From contig JAEDLI010000019.1 in assembly GCA_016295375.1 (NCBI GenBank), positions 1 to 30,364 of the forward strand: a stretch of 30,364 nt of DNA, in the 5' to 3' direction. This DNA comes from Fibrobacter sp. (GTDB taxonomy: Bacteria; Fibrobacterota; Fibrobacteria; Fibrobacterales; Fibrobacteraceae). Positions 7,631 to 15,407 of the stretch are shown in pieces; within the stretch, counting starts at the first letter, position 1, and each line of letters starts with the position of its first letter. The notes beneath the pieces were generated by a model. It was given only the letters and a program-made list of their open reading frames with translations, was not told the DNA's origin and did no database searches. A program made the translations under genes and the position numbers.

Positions 7631-8614
7631 CTATAAGCTCGCTACCACCTGTTCCAGGCGTTCCTTGGCGGGGGAGTCGGGCATGGGCATGAACAGTTCC
7701 TTCGCAAATGCCTGGGTCAGGAGTTCCCTGGCCTTTTCGACGGGTATACCCCTGCTGGTCAGGTAGAAGAGCTGTTCGGCATCCAGTTCCCCGCAGGTGT
7801 TCCCGTGGGTGCATTCCACGTCGTCGTGGTAGATTTTCAGCACTGGCTTTACGGACACGGAACTGTTTTCGGAAAGGAGGATGGTGTTCACCAGCTGGGA
7901 CGAAAATACCTTGGAGCAGTTTGCGCCCACCACCACGCTGCCGTCGTAGCTGGCGTTGGATTTTCCGTTCAGCAGGTTCCTGGCAAACTGGACGCTTTCC
8001 GTTTCGGGCGCTTCGTGCCTGATGGTGATGCGGTGGTGTACGGAATCGTCTCCATCGAGTACGTTCAGGGAGCGGATTTCTAGTCGGGCACCGTTTCCTT
8101 TCAAGAAGGCGTCCAGGCTGGTGCGCTTGATTCCGGAACCCCGCTCGATTTCGGAGAAATAGACTTTCGAACCCGCCTCCTGCACGATTCGGAAATGGCG
8201 GAACCTCAGGGGCACGCCGTCGGCAGGGTTTGCAAAGAAAATGTGGACGGAAGCGTTTTCGCCTACGTGAATGTCAAACCGTTCTGCGCAGATTTCGTGG
8301 GCCACCTTGTTGTCGAGAATCTCGAGGCTGGCCGTTGCGTTTTTGCCGATATCCAGCACGGTGTGGCCAAAGTCGTTGTTGCACTTGAGCATGGCCATTT
8401 CGTTTGCACCGTCGGCAATATCCTGCTTCATGGTCCGTGCATTAAACGCTATGGGCAGGAGTGCCGCAAAGTCGTCTTCGTCGGAATAGTCTGCGGTATC
8501 GCTGCAGGTTTCGGGGAATTCCGGCATAGGAATTTTTGCCACGGGGAAAAACGTCCACAACTCGTTGTTGCGGCGGGGCGTGCCGATTTGCTTGATGCGG
8601 GAAATAGCGTCCAT
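7631..8614 (-). CDS. sufD: Fe-S cluster assembly protein SufD
   Basis: This 327-residue protein has the SufB/SufD beta-helix core. Its C-terminal hallmark reads P-V-L-K-I-Y-H-D-D-V-E-C-T-H-G-N-T-C-G-E-L-D, followed by F-Y-L-T-S-R-G-I. The N-terminal R-R-N-N-E-L-W-T-F resembles the usual N-E-x-W-R/K-Y-T of SufD. SufD pairs with SufB and two SufC ATPases as the scaffold for iron-sulfur cluster assembly. At 327 residues it is shorter than many SufD proteins (about 420), mostly through a short N-terminal helical region. The start overlaps the sufC stop as TAATG. No sufB is adjacent, so this could instead be a SufB/D-family member with a merged role, though the sequence favours SufD. Confidence 0.88.
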   Translation of the reverse strand: MDAISRIKQIGTPRRNNELWTFFPVAKIPMPEFPETCSDTADYSDEDDFAALLPIAFNARTMKQDIADGANEMAMLKCNNDFGHTVLDIGKNATASLEILDNKVAHEICAERFDIHVGENASVHIFFANPADGVPLRFRHFRIVQEAGSKVYFSEIERGSGIKRTSLDAFLKGNGARLEIRSLNVLDGDDSVHHRITIRHEAPETESVQFARNLLNGKSNASYDGSVVVGANCSKVFSSQLVNTILLSENSSVSVKPVLKIYHDDVECTHGNTCGELDAEQLFYLTSRGIPVEKARELLTQAFAKELFMPMPDSPAKERLEQVVASL

Positions 8615-9360
8615 TACCTTTCCTCGATCCAGTCGTAACCTTTTTCTTCCAGTTCAAGAGCCAGTTCCGGGCCACCGCTCAAGATGATTTTCCCGTGACG
8701 GAGCACGTGGACAAAGTTGGGCTTGATGTAGTCCAGGAGCCTCTGGTAGTGGGTCACCAGAATCACCGCCTTGTCGGGGCCCATGATGTGGTTGATACCG
8801 CCGGCCACGATGCGCAGCGCATCGATGTCCAGGCCGGAATCGGTTTCGTCCAGCAGGGATACTTTCGGGTCTAAAATGGCCATCTGCAGAATCTCGTTGC
8901 GTTTCTTTTCGCCGCCGGAGTAACCTTCGTTTACGCCACGGTCACGGTAACGTTCGTCCATTTCCAGAAGTTCCATCTTTTCGTCGATGAGTTTCTTGAA
9001 TTCGGCTTCTCCGATTTCGGGCAGGCCCAAGAAGGCCCGCTTGCTGTTCAGCGCCATCTTCAGGAATTCCACATTGTTTACGCCGGGAATTTCTGTAGGG
9101 TACTGGGTGCTGATGAACAGCCCGCTGTTGGCCCGCTCGTTGATTTCCATCTGGAGCAGGTCCTTGCCGTTTAACGTGACGGAACCGCCATCTACATGAT
9201 AGGCGGGGTGACCGGCGATGACCTTGGAGAGGGTGCTCTTACCGGAGCCGTTTGGGCCCATGATGGCGTGGACTTCTCCCGCCTTGACTTCCAGATTGAT
9301 TCCTTTCAGAATCTGGGTTCCGTCTTCGATGCTTGCCTTTAAGTCTTTAATGGATAACAT
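8614..9360 (-). CDS. sufC: Fe-S cluster assembly ATPase SufC
   Basis: This 248-residue ABC ATPase has Walker A G-P-N-G-S-G-K-S-T (35-43), signature Y-S-G-G-E-K-K-R, the SufC-type Walker B region L-L-D-E-T-D-S-G-L-D-I-D-A-L and switch histidine V-T-H-Y. These distinguish SufC from ordinary transporter ATPases. It powers the SufBCD scaffold in the cytoplasm. ATG at 9360 gives the usual N-terminus (M-L-S-I-K-D-L). The longer open frame to 9399 would add residues unlike the family. The gene begins inside the last 14 bases of dnaG and ends on the sufD start, so it is likely expressed from the dnaG promoter. Confidence 0.95.
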   Translation of the reverse strand: MLSIKDLKASIEDGTQILKGINLEVKAGEVHAIMGPNGSGKSTLSKVIAGHPAYHVDGGSVTLNGKDLLQMEINERANSGLFISTQYPTEIPGVNNVEFLKMALNSKRAFLGLPEIGEAEFKKLIDEKMELLEMDERYRDRGVNEGYSGGEKKRNEILQMAILDPKVSLLDETDSGLDIDALRIVAGGINHIMGPDKAVILVTHYQRLLDYIKPNFVHVLRHGKIILSGGPELALELEEKGYDWIEER

Positions 9361-11212
9361 GGATGAGCCTATCCTTGCTGCTGATAATTCTGTCTGCAAA
9401 TTGGTTGATGTCGATGCCGCCTTTCTTGTAGGAGGCGTCCAGTTTCTGTAATTCCTGCGTGAACGCGTAGAGGTCCATGCGCTTTTGGATTCCTTCGGCG
9501 CTGTCCAGCTGGATGTTCTTTTTCTCCCTGTCGCAAAAACGCAACATGAGCACCATGAGGGTGTCGTAGAACTCGTTGATTTCCTTGGGCGGTGTCCAGG
9601 ATTCTTCGGGCAGGCCTTCCATAAAGAGCTGGCCCTGCCTTGGCAGGATTTCGTAAAGCGTTTGGGGCGAAAAGTAGCCCGTTTCGGCGTAGTGGGCGAT
9701 GGCGGTGTTCACGAATTCATCTACGACGGAAGATTCCAAAAGTTGGATGCCGCTTTCGGCCAGGTTCATGTCAAAGAATTCGCAGGCCCTGTCCAGCAAC
9801 GTGGGGTTTCGGTACAGCAGGTTTGCAAACCGGATTTCCAGGGGCGGAATCAGGATCCACTGGACCATGGCCGCTTCTTCTTGAAGGACTCCTTGCGCTT
9901 GCTCCTGCTCGGCGGAAGGCTTGTGCTTCACGTGGATTTGCTGGACGTCGTTCAGGGACCTGCTGGTGTCGAAACGCTCCGAAAGGAGCTTTACGTACTG
10001 GTTCCGAAGTTCTGTGTTCCCGATGCTCTTGATGAGGGACTTGGCGTAGGTAATAAAGCTTGCCCGGGCCTCGATGCTGGAAAGGTCCTTCATGTGGGAA
10101 AGGTAGCTGAGCCAGTCTTCGGCATTCTTCAGTTCGTTGCGGAAGGCGTCTGCGCCTCGCTCGTTCACGAAGTTGTCGGGGTCGATCTTGGTGCCGTCGG
10201 GTCTCGAAAGGGCGAATACCTTCGGGCCGATTCCCTTGGGAAGCACGATTTCCAGGGAGCGGAGGGTGGCCTTTTGGCCAGCTGCGTCGCCGTCGAAGAC
10301 CAGGTAGGCGGTTTTCGCATAGCGGGAAAGGATGCTGGCGTGGTTCTCGGTAAGGGCGGTGCCGGAGGCGGCCACCACGTTTTGCACGCCGCCCTGGTAA
10401 AGGCTTATCAGGTCGAAGTATCCTTCTACGATGATGACCGCGTTTTCTTTGGCGATGGCGTTCTTGCTGTGGTTCAGCCCGAAAAGGATGTCGCTTTTAT
10501 GGTAAAGGATAGTTTCCGGGCTGTTCATGTACTTTGCCGGACTCTTGCCGGAAAGGTCGCGCCCCCCGAAGGCCACCACCACGCCGGAAATGTTCTGGAT
10601 GGCAATCATCAAGCGGTCCCGGAACTTGTCGGAAATACCGCCGTTCTCCTTTTCTACGGCAAGGCCCGCCTTGACGCATTCCTTGGGAGAGAACCCTTTC
10701 TTGGCGGCGTAGCCTACGAAACCTTCGCGACCGTCGGGAGCGTAGCCGATGTGGAACTGCTTGCGGGTTGGTTCGGAAATATGGCGGCTGTTCAGGTATT
10801 GAAGAGCCTTGGGGCTGCGGGTCAGCTGTTCTTCGAACCACTCACAGGCCAGTTCGTTCAACCTGCGGACCAGTTCACGCTCTTCGGTGATTTCGGCTCG
10901 TTCGGGGTTGCCCACGTTGGGCAGCTCAAAACTGCAAAAATCCGCCACCCATTTCACGGCGGCGTTAAAGTCGATTTTTTCGTGTTCCTGCACGAACTTG
11001 AACACGTCTCCACCGGCACCGCAGGCAAAGCACTTGTAGATGCCCAGGGTGGGGTTTACATACATGGAGGGGGAGTGGTCGTCGTGGAAGGGACACACCC
11101 CAACGTAGCGTCCGTTGCCTGACCTTTTCAGGGGCAAAAACTGCTCAATGACGGCCGTGATGTCGGCTTCGGATTTGAGCTGCTGGATGACTTCGTTAGG
11201 GTAGAAGGGCAT
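9347..11212 (-). CDS. dnaG: DNA primase
   Basis: This 621-residue protein has the CHC2 zinc finger at the N-terminus (C40, H43, C61, C64) and then the catalytic TOPRIM core: E in V-E-G-Y-F-D, then A-S-G-T-A-L-T and D-G-D-A-A-G. A C-terminal region of ~170 residues should contact the replicative helicase. DnaG makes the RNA primers for replication. Length is slightly above E. coli DnaG. The start at 11212 gives the canonical M-x-F-Y-P-N-E-V beginning. There is no Shine-Dalgarno. Instead TAAATT lies exactly six bases upstream of ATG, consistent with a leaderless transcript. It is divergent from der, sharing a 67-base promoter region, and leads a dnaG-sufC-sufD transcript. Confidence 0.96.
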   Translation of the reverse strand: MPFYPNEVIQQLKSEADITAVIEQFLPLKRSGNGRYVGVCPFHDDHSPSMYVNPTLGIYKCFACGAGGDVFKFVQEHEKIDFNAAVKWVADFCSFELPNVGNPERAEITEERELVRRLNELACEWFEEQLTRSPKALQYLNSRHISEPTRKQFHIGYAPDGREGFVGYAAKKGFSPKECVKAGLAVEKENGGISDKFRDRLMIAIQNISGVVVAFGGRDLSGKSPAKYMNSPETILYHKSDILFGLNHSKNAIAKENAVIIVEGYFDLISLYQGGVQNVVAASGTALTENHASILSRYAKTAYLVFDGDAAGQKATLRSLEIVLPKGIGPKVFALSRPDGTKIDPDNFVNERGADAFRNELKNAEDWLSYLSHMKDLSSIEARASFITYAKSLIKSIGNTELRNQYVKLLSERFDTSRSLNDVQQIHVKHKPSAEQEQAQGVLQEEAAMVQWILIPPLEIRFANLLYRNPTLLDRACEFFDMNLAESGIQLLESSVVDEFVNTAIAHYAETGYFSPQTLYEILPRQGQLFMEGLPEESWTPPKEINEFYDTLMVLMLRFCDREKKNIQLDSAEGIQKRMDLYAFTQELQKLDASYKKGGIDINQFADRIISSKDRLIHVIH

Positions 11213-11279
11213 GGCCCAAATTTAGCTTTTTACGTTTGAAAATCTAATGATTCCGTATTCTTTTCTATATTTGTTTGCG
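11213..11279. promoter_or_regulatory. Divergent dnaG/der promoter region
   Basis: On the minus strand, TAAATT (11219-11224) sits six bases before the dnaG ATG. On the plus strand, TATATT (11266-11271) sits eight bases before the der ATG at 11280. Neither gene has a recognisable ribosome binding site. Both predicted transcription starts fall on or within about two bases of the start codon. No clear -35 boxes are visible. Confidence 0.6.
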
Positions 11280-12707
11280 ATGAAGTTACCTGTGGTGTGT
11301 ATTATCGGACGGCCCAATGTCGGGAAGTCCTCTCTTTTTAATCGGATTTTAGGCCGCAGGGCTGCCGTGGTTTCTGACCGTGACGGTGTGACTCGCGATA
11401 GGCATTACCAGAACGCAAATTACAAGGGCCACGAATTTACGGTGGTAGATACCGGCGGTTTTTTGCCGGACGATACCATCGATGTCCTGGCCGATAGTGT
11501 CCGTACCCAGATTTTTAACGCCGTCGAGGAATCGGACCTGGTCCTTTTTATGGTGGATGTTCGTGTAGGCATTACCAAGTTGGACCAGCAGTTTGCCCGT
11601 TTGATTCGAAAATTGGACAAGCAGGTGATTCTGGTGGCCAACAAGAGTGAAAACCTTGGGGACCGCCAGGAGAGTTACGAGTTTTTGAAACTGGGCTTTG
11701 GACAACCCCGCACTATCAGTGCCTTGACGGGTTATGCCTGCCTTTCTTTGATGGATGAAATTGTCGCAGTGCTTCCGACCCCTGTGCGTGGGGAACGAAA
11801 AGAGGAACGGCCCATCCGTTTCGCCATCCTTGGTCGCCCCAATGCAGGCAAGAGCACCTTGCTGAACCGCCTGATGGGCGAGGAACGTGCCGTGGTTTCG
11901 GACATTCCTGGCACCACCCGCGACTCCATCGATTGCACCTTTACCGTAAACGGCGTCAAGTTCGTGGTCACCGATACGGCGGGCCTTCGCAAAAAGGCGA
12001 AGGTAGACGACGAGGTGGAAATTTTCAGCAACATGCGCACCATGGAAAGCATCCGCAGGTCTGACCTGTCGGTGCTTCTGGTGGACTGCACCCGAGGGCT
12101 CCAGGTTCAGGACTTTAGAATCATTACCGAAATCCGCAAGGCGGGGAAGGGCCTGGTTCTTGTGCTGAACAAGTGGGATATTCTGCCCGACAAGACGGAA
12201 AAGTCCTTCGACCGCATGGTCAAGGAAATGCTGGAACGGGAACCCATGCTGGAGTACGTTCCCATTCTTTCCATCAGCGCCAAGGAAGGCCTTCGCGTAA
12301 ACCGGGTTATCCAGTCTATTCAGACGGTATATGCCAACTGCCGCCGCGTGCTGGGCCGTGACCGAGTGGCCGAAAGTTTTGCGAATTTCTTGCAAGAAAA
12401 GGCGCCTCCCAGCCACAACGCCCGTGTGGTTGCCTTGACCCGAGCCTGCCAGATTCTGGTGGAGCCTCCCGTGATTGCCATTGAGACCCGCACACCGGAA
12501 TTGGTGGACGAATCTTACAAGCGTTACCTGCTCAAAAAGTTTTACGAAGAATTCCAGCTACAGGGTGCACCCCTCCGCTTGAATTTTGACCAGAAGTTAA
12601 CCCTCAGAAAGGACGAAGAACTTGAACAGTTTGCTGAGTCTTCCGATAGCGTACTTGTTGGGGTCGATCCCCAGCGCGATTTGGATCGCAAAAATCGCGA
12701 AAGGTAA
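11280..12707 (+). CDS. der: Ribosome-assembly GTPase Der (EngA)
   Basis: This 475-residue protein has two tandem GTPase domains and a C-terminal KH-like domain, the signature of Der, which is needed for 50S subunit assembly. Domain 1 has G-R-P-N-V-G-K-S-S (10-18), D-T-G-G and N-K-S-E (121-124). Domain 2 has G-R-P-N-A-G-K-S-T (185-193), D-T-A-G and N-K-W-D (297-300). The first G4 motif carries Glu where Asp is usual. ATG at 11280 matches the family start (M-K-L-P-V-V-C-I-I-G). An in-frame ATG at 11247 would add 11 hydrophobic residues and lies upstream of the likely promoter. The last 86 bases are shared with plsY in another frame. Confidence 0.95.
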   Translation: MKLPVVCIIGRPNVGKSSLFNRILGRRAAVVSDRDGVTRDRHYQNANYKGHEFTVVDTGGFLPDDTIDVLADSVRTQIFNAVEESDLVLFMVDVRVGITKLDQQFARLIRKLDKQVILVANKSENLGDRQESYEFLKLGFGQPRTISALTGYACLSLMDEIVAVLPTPVRGERKEERPIRFAILGRPNAGKSTLLNRLMGEERAVVSDIPGTTRDSIDCTFTVNGVKFVVTDTAGLRKKAKVDDEVEIFSNMRTMESIRRSDLSVLLVDCTRGLQVQDFRIITEIRKAGKGLVLVLNKWDILPDKTEKSFDRMVKEMLEREPMLEYVPILSISAKEGLRVNRVIQSIQTVYANCRRVLGRDRVAESFANFLQEKAPPSHNARVVALTRACQILVEPPVIAIETRTPELVDESYKRYLLKKFYEEFQLQGAPLRLNFDQKLTLRKDEELEQFAESSDSVLVGVDPQRDLDRKNRER

Positions 12708-13290
12708 GGACTTTGACATTCGGGACTATGGTTCCAAGAATGCAGGTCTCACCAACACGTTCCGCGTGCTGGGCTGGAAACCGGCACTTCCGGTAGTGTT
12801 TCTGGATTTACTTAAGGGCTTCTTTGGTCCCTGGATTGCCATGCAGATGTGTGCCTCTCAGGTGGCTGCCGGTGGTGCGGACTACTCTCATTGGGTGCCG
12901 CTGGTTGCGGGCCTTCTGGTGATTTTGGGCCATAGTTTTACTTGCTTTGCCGGATTCCGTGGCGGCAAGGGCGTGCTTGCCGCTCTCGGTGTCTTTTTGG
13001 CCCTTTGCCCAATTACTGCCCTTGCGGCCTTTGGGGTGTGGATTGTCCTTACGGTTTCTACCAAGTATGTTTCAGTTGGGAGCATCGGCGCTTGCATTGC
13101 TCTCGGGGCTTTTGCCGTGATGGGCTACTTGAAGTTACCGTTCCCGCCGGACAAAATCAACTTGGGACTCATGATTACTTGCCTGATTGTGGCGGTTTTT
13201 GTAATTGTGAAGCACAAATCCAACATCAAGCGGCTTTTGAACGGCACGGAGAACGGATTTGGCAGCAAGCGGAAGACCCCGAAGGCATAA
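12622..13290 (+). CDS. plsY: Acyl-phosphate:glycerol-3-phosphate acyltransferase PlsY
   Basis: This 222-residue polytopic inner-membrane protein has PlsY motifs: Y-L-L-G-S-I-P-S-A (11-19), G-S-K-N-A-G-L-T-N-T-F-R (family G-S-G-N-x-G-x-T-N) and G-H-S-F-T-C-F-A-G-F-R-G-G-K-G-V. It transfers the acyl group from acyl-phosphate to glycerol-3-phosphate, the first step of phospholipid synthesis. The only usable start is TTG at 12622, since the frame has a stop at 12598-12600. AGGA eight bases before the TTG supports it. The first 86 bases overlap der. The next gene, gpsA, makes its substrate. Confidence 0.94.
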   Translation: MNSLLSLPIAYLLGSIPSAIWIAKIAKGKDFDIRDYGSKNAGLTNTFRVLGWKPALPVVFLDLLKGFFGPWIAMQMCASQVAAGGADYSHWVPLVAGLLVILGHSFTCFAGFRGGKGVLAALGVFLALCPITALAAFGVWIVLTVSTKYVSVGSIGACIALGAFAVMGYLKLPFPPDKINLGLMITCLIVAVFVIVKHKSNIKRLLNGTENGFGSKRKTPKA

Positions 13291-13314
13291 ATATTGTAGA
13301 TTATTGATGTGTTG

Positions 13315-13408
13315 AGTTATTAGTTCTGAGTTCCGAGTTACTAGAAAGTTTTACTACAACATCTCTAGTAACTAGTAACTAGCCCGTAGGGCGTAACTGG
13401 TAACTAGA
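13315..13408. repeat. Palindromic heptamer repeat, copy 2
   Basis: The left arm is AGTTATT, AGTTCTG, AGTTCCG, AGTTACT (13315-13342). The right arm begins TCTAGTA, ACTAGTA, ACTAG (13364-13382), is interrupted by CCCGTAGGGCG, and resumes with TAACTGG, TAACTAG (13394-13407). As in copy 1, the arms are inverted 7-bp tandem arrays flanking a short loop. It fills most of the 139-base gap between plsY and gpsA, so any transcript of the operon would carry the hairpin. Confidence 0.82.
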
Positions 13409-13429
13409 GTTTTAATTAGGGACGACAGT

Positions 13430-14461
13430 ATGAAGGTTACAGTATTAGGAACTGGCGGCTGGGGACTTACCCTTGGTCAGGTGGTTTATGAAAATAAGTG
13501 CGAAGTCTCCTTCTGGACTAACTCGCAGGCTGAAGTTGATTTGCTTTCCACAGAACATCAGTACAAGGACAAGTTGCCCGGTGTGATTTTCCCGGCGGAT
13601 TTCAAGTATACCACCGACATGAACGCCGCCCTCGATGGTTGCGACATGGTGCTTATTGTGGTGCCTTCTCAGTTTATGGGTGGCGTGGCCAAGAATCTCG
13701 GCAAGTGGATGCCGGCCAAGGGCAAGGAGCCTGTGGTAGTCTGTGCCACAAAGGGCATTCTCGAAGGCACGAACCAGCTCATGAGCGAAGTGCTATTGGA
13801 AAATGTTCCCTGGCTTACCGAAGACAAGATGGTGGCCTTTAGCGGACCTTCCCATGCCGAAGAGGTGAGCCGCCATATCCTTACGGCCATTGTGGCTGCC
13901 TGCGTAAACGAAGAATCCGCAAAGTTTGTGCAGAAGGTTATGAGCTGCAGCTACCTGCGCGTGTACAGCTCTACGGATATCGTGGGTATTGAACTATGCG
14001 GTTCCGTGAAAAACGTTATCGCCATTGCCTCTGGCGTGCTTTACGGTCTTGAAGCCAGCGGCAAGTACAAAATAGGCGACAATACCCGTGCAGCCCTCTT
14101 GACTCGCGGTCAGGCAGAAATGTGCCGCCTGGGCAAGGCCCTCGGGGCAAAGCCCGAAACTTTCGCTGGCCTTGCCGGTATGGGCGACTTGATCGTGACT
14201 TGCCTTTCCCAGCACAGCCGTAACCGCTATGTTGGGGAACACATCGGTAAGGGCGAAACCATCGAGCAGGTGCTTGCCGGCATGAAAATGGTGGCCGAAG
14301 GTGTGCCCACCTGCAAGAGCGCCAAGGCCCTTGCCGACAAGCTGGGTGTAGAAATGCCTATTGTGAACTCCGTCCATGCCCTCCTTTTCGAAGGCAAGAA
14401 GGTGGACGATGTCATCAAGGACATGTGGGGTCGCGAACTCAAGGAAGAAGTCTGGGGCTAG
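13430..14461 (+). CDS. gpsA: NAD(P)-dependent glycerol-3-phosphate dehydrogenase
   Basis: This 343-residue enzyme reduces dihydroxyacetone phosphate to sn-glycerol-3-phosphate for membrane lipid synthesis. The N-terminal Rossmann motif G-T-G-G-W-G is at 7-12. S-G-P-S-H-A-E-E-V, the catalytic Lys K194 in G-S-V-K-N-V-I-A-I-A, G-D-N-T-R-A-A-L-L-T-R-G and G-L-A-G-M-G-D-L are all present. The Rossmann loop has Trp where many members have Ser/Ala, which is common. AGGGA lies eight bases before the ATG. It is downstream of plsY, with the heptamer repeat between. Its TAG stop overlaps the TAG of the converging membrane-protein gene within a single CTAG. Confidence 0.96.
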   Translation: MKVTVLGTGGWGLTLGQVVYENKCEVSFWTNSQAEVDLLSTEHQYKDKLPGVIFPADFKYTTDMNAALDGCDMVLIVVPSQFMGGVAKNLGKWMPAKGKEPVVVCATKGILEGTNQLMSEVLLENVPWLTEDKMVAFSGPSHAEEVSRHILTAIVAACVNEESAKFVQKVMSCSYLRVYSSTDIVGIELCGSVKNVIAIASGVLYGLEASGKYKIGDNTRAALLTRGQAEMCRLGKALGAKPETFAGLAGMGDLIVTCLSQHSRNRYVGEHIGKGETIEQVLAGMKMVAEGVPTCKSAKALADKLGVEMPIVNSVHALLFEGKKVDDVIKDMWGRELKEEVWG

Positions 14462-15399
14462 TCCTTTTTACTTCCGACTAGTACCACGGCACCTTGTAAA
14501 GCCTGGAACACCATGGGTATGTAGCCCAATAATGCTGCGGCAAGCACTGTGTCGGCTGGTATTCCAAGTAGCCCGGTAAAGAGACTCACGTTTACGCCTT
14601 CGCGAATGCCGATGCCGTTGATGGAAATCGGGAGCATCGATACCGTGATGGTGATGGTCATGAATACGGTAATGGTAGCTATATCAACAGGGACGCCTAC
14701 AGCCTGGAAATAGGCGTAGTGTATGGCGACAGAAGAGAGTTGCAGCCAAATGGAATCCAGCCCCGAAAGCGCAAAGGCCTTTTTGTACCCGCGGTAAATT
14801 GAAAAGGCGTCTTGTAGCTTGAGCAGGAATGGAACCCTGCTCGTGATTGTTCCGGGTAGCTTTATTTTATCTGAAAAAAGTCCACTGACGATAATAAGTA
14901 CAGAGAGAATGGCAACACTACAGACCGCTCCCGTGTACAGGGCTGGAATCTGGTAGCGTGAAATTACGAAGGGAAGTGTTGCAAAAAAACAGAGAAACAT
15001 GGCCAAGAGTCCCATCACTCGGGAAATGGCCACGGCAGCGACAGAATTGGCCATATTTCCAAAACGTCGCCCGAAGGCAATGGTCTTTACCGCATCGCCA
15101 CCAAAACCGCTTGGAAGCAAATTGTTAAAGAAATACCCGAGGGCGATGTAGGCGTAGAAGGTGCGGAACTTGATTTTCTTTCCTTCGTCAAGTAGAAGCC
15201 CGCGCCAACGGTTGGCCTGTATGGCCATGCTGAACACAGTACAGGCGAGAATCAGGCCAATCCATGGGAGGGCGGTTGCTGTCCAGTGACCGCATACTTC
15301 GACAAAGGGAACTTTCCAGAAAATGTAGGCAAGGCCACCGAAACTCACGACGAATTTCAGAACATTTAGAAGAATCTTCTTTATCTTGCCTTGTTCCAC
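14458..15399 (-). CDS. Flippase-like integral membrane protein (LPG synthase TM / UPF0104 family)
   Basis: This 313-residue protein has about eight hydrophobic helices and the family marks of the lysylphosphatidylglycerol synthase transmembrane domain (YbhN/UPF0104, AglD-like): N-R-W-R-G-L-L, L-G-Y-F-F-N-N-L-L-P-S-G-F-G-G-D-A, A-I-S-R-V-M-G and P-I-S-I-N-G-I-G-I-R-E-G. No synthetase domain is attached. Such standalone proteins are thought to move or modify lipid-linked molecules, but biochemistry is sparse. It starts at GTG (15399); AAGGT overlaps the TAA of the upstream glycosyltransferase, indicating coupling. Its position at the end of the gmd-rmd-glycosyltransferase run suggests a part in exporting or building a lipid-linked glycan, which is inference. 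Confidence 0.85.
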   Translation of the reverse strand: MEQGKIKKILLNVLKFVVSFGGLAYIFWKVPFVEVCGHWTATALPWIGLILACTVFSMAIQANRWRGLLLDEGKKIKFRTFYAYIALGYFFNNLLPSGFGGDAVKTIAFGRRFGNMANSVAAVAISRVMGLLAMFLCFFATLPFVISRYQIPALYTGAVCSVAILSVLIIVSGLFSDKIKLPGTITSRVPFLLKLQDAFSIYRGYKKAFALSGLDSIWLQLSSVAIHYAYFQAVGVPVDIATITVFMTITITVSMLPISINGIGIREGVNVSLFTGLLGIPADTVLAAALLGYIPMVFQALQGAVVLVGSKKD

Positions 15400-15407
15400 G
15401 CTGTACC

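Noticed and set aside
9485..11122. 545-codon open frame on the plus strand opposite dnaG
   Set aside because: It is an antisense shadow. dnaG on the other strand has full catalytic motifs, while the antisense translation shows no domain and no ribosome site.
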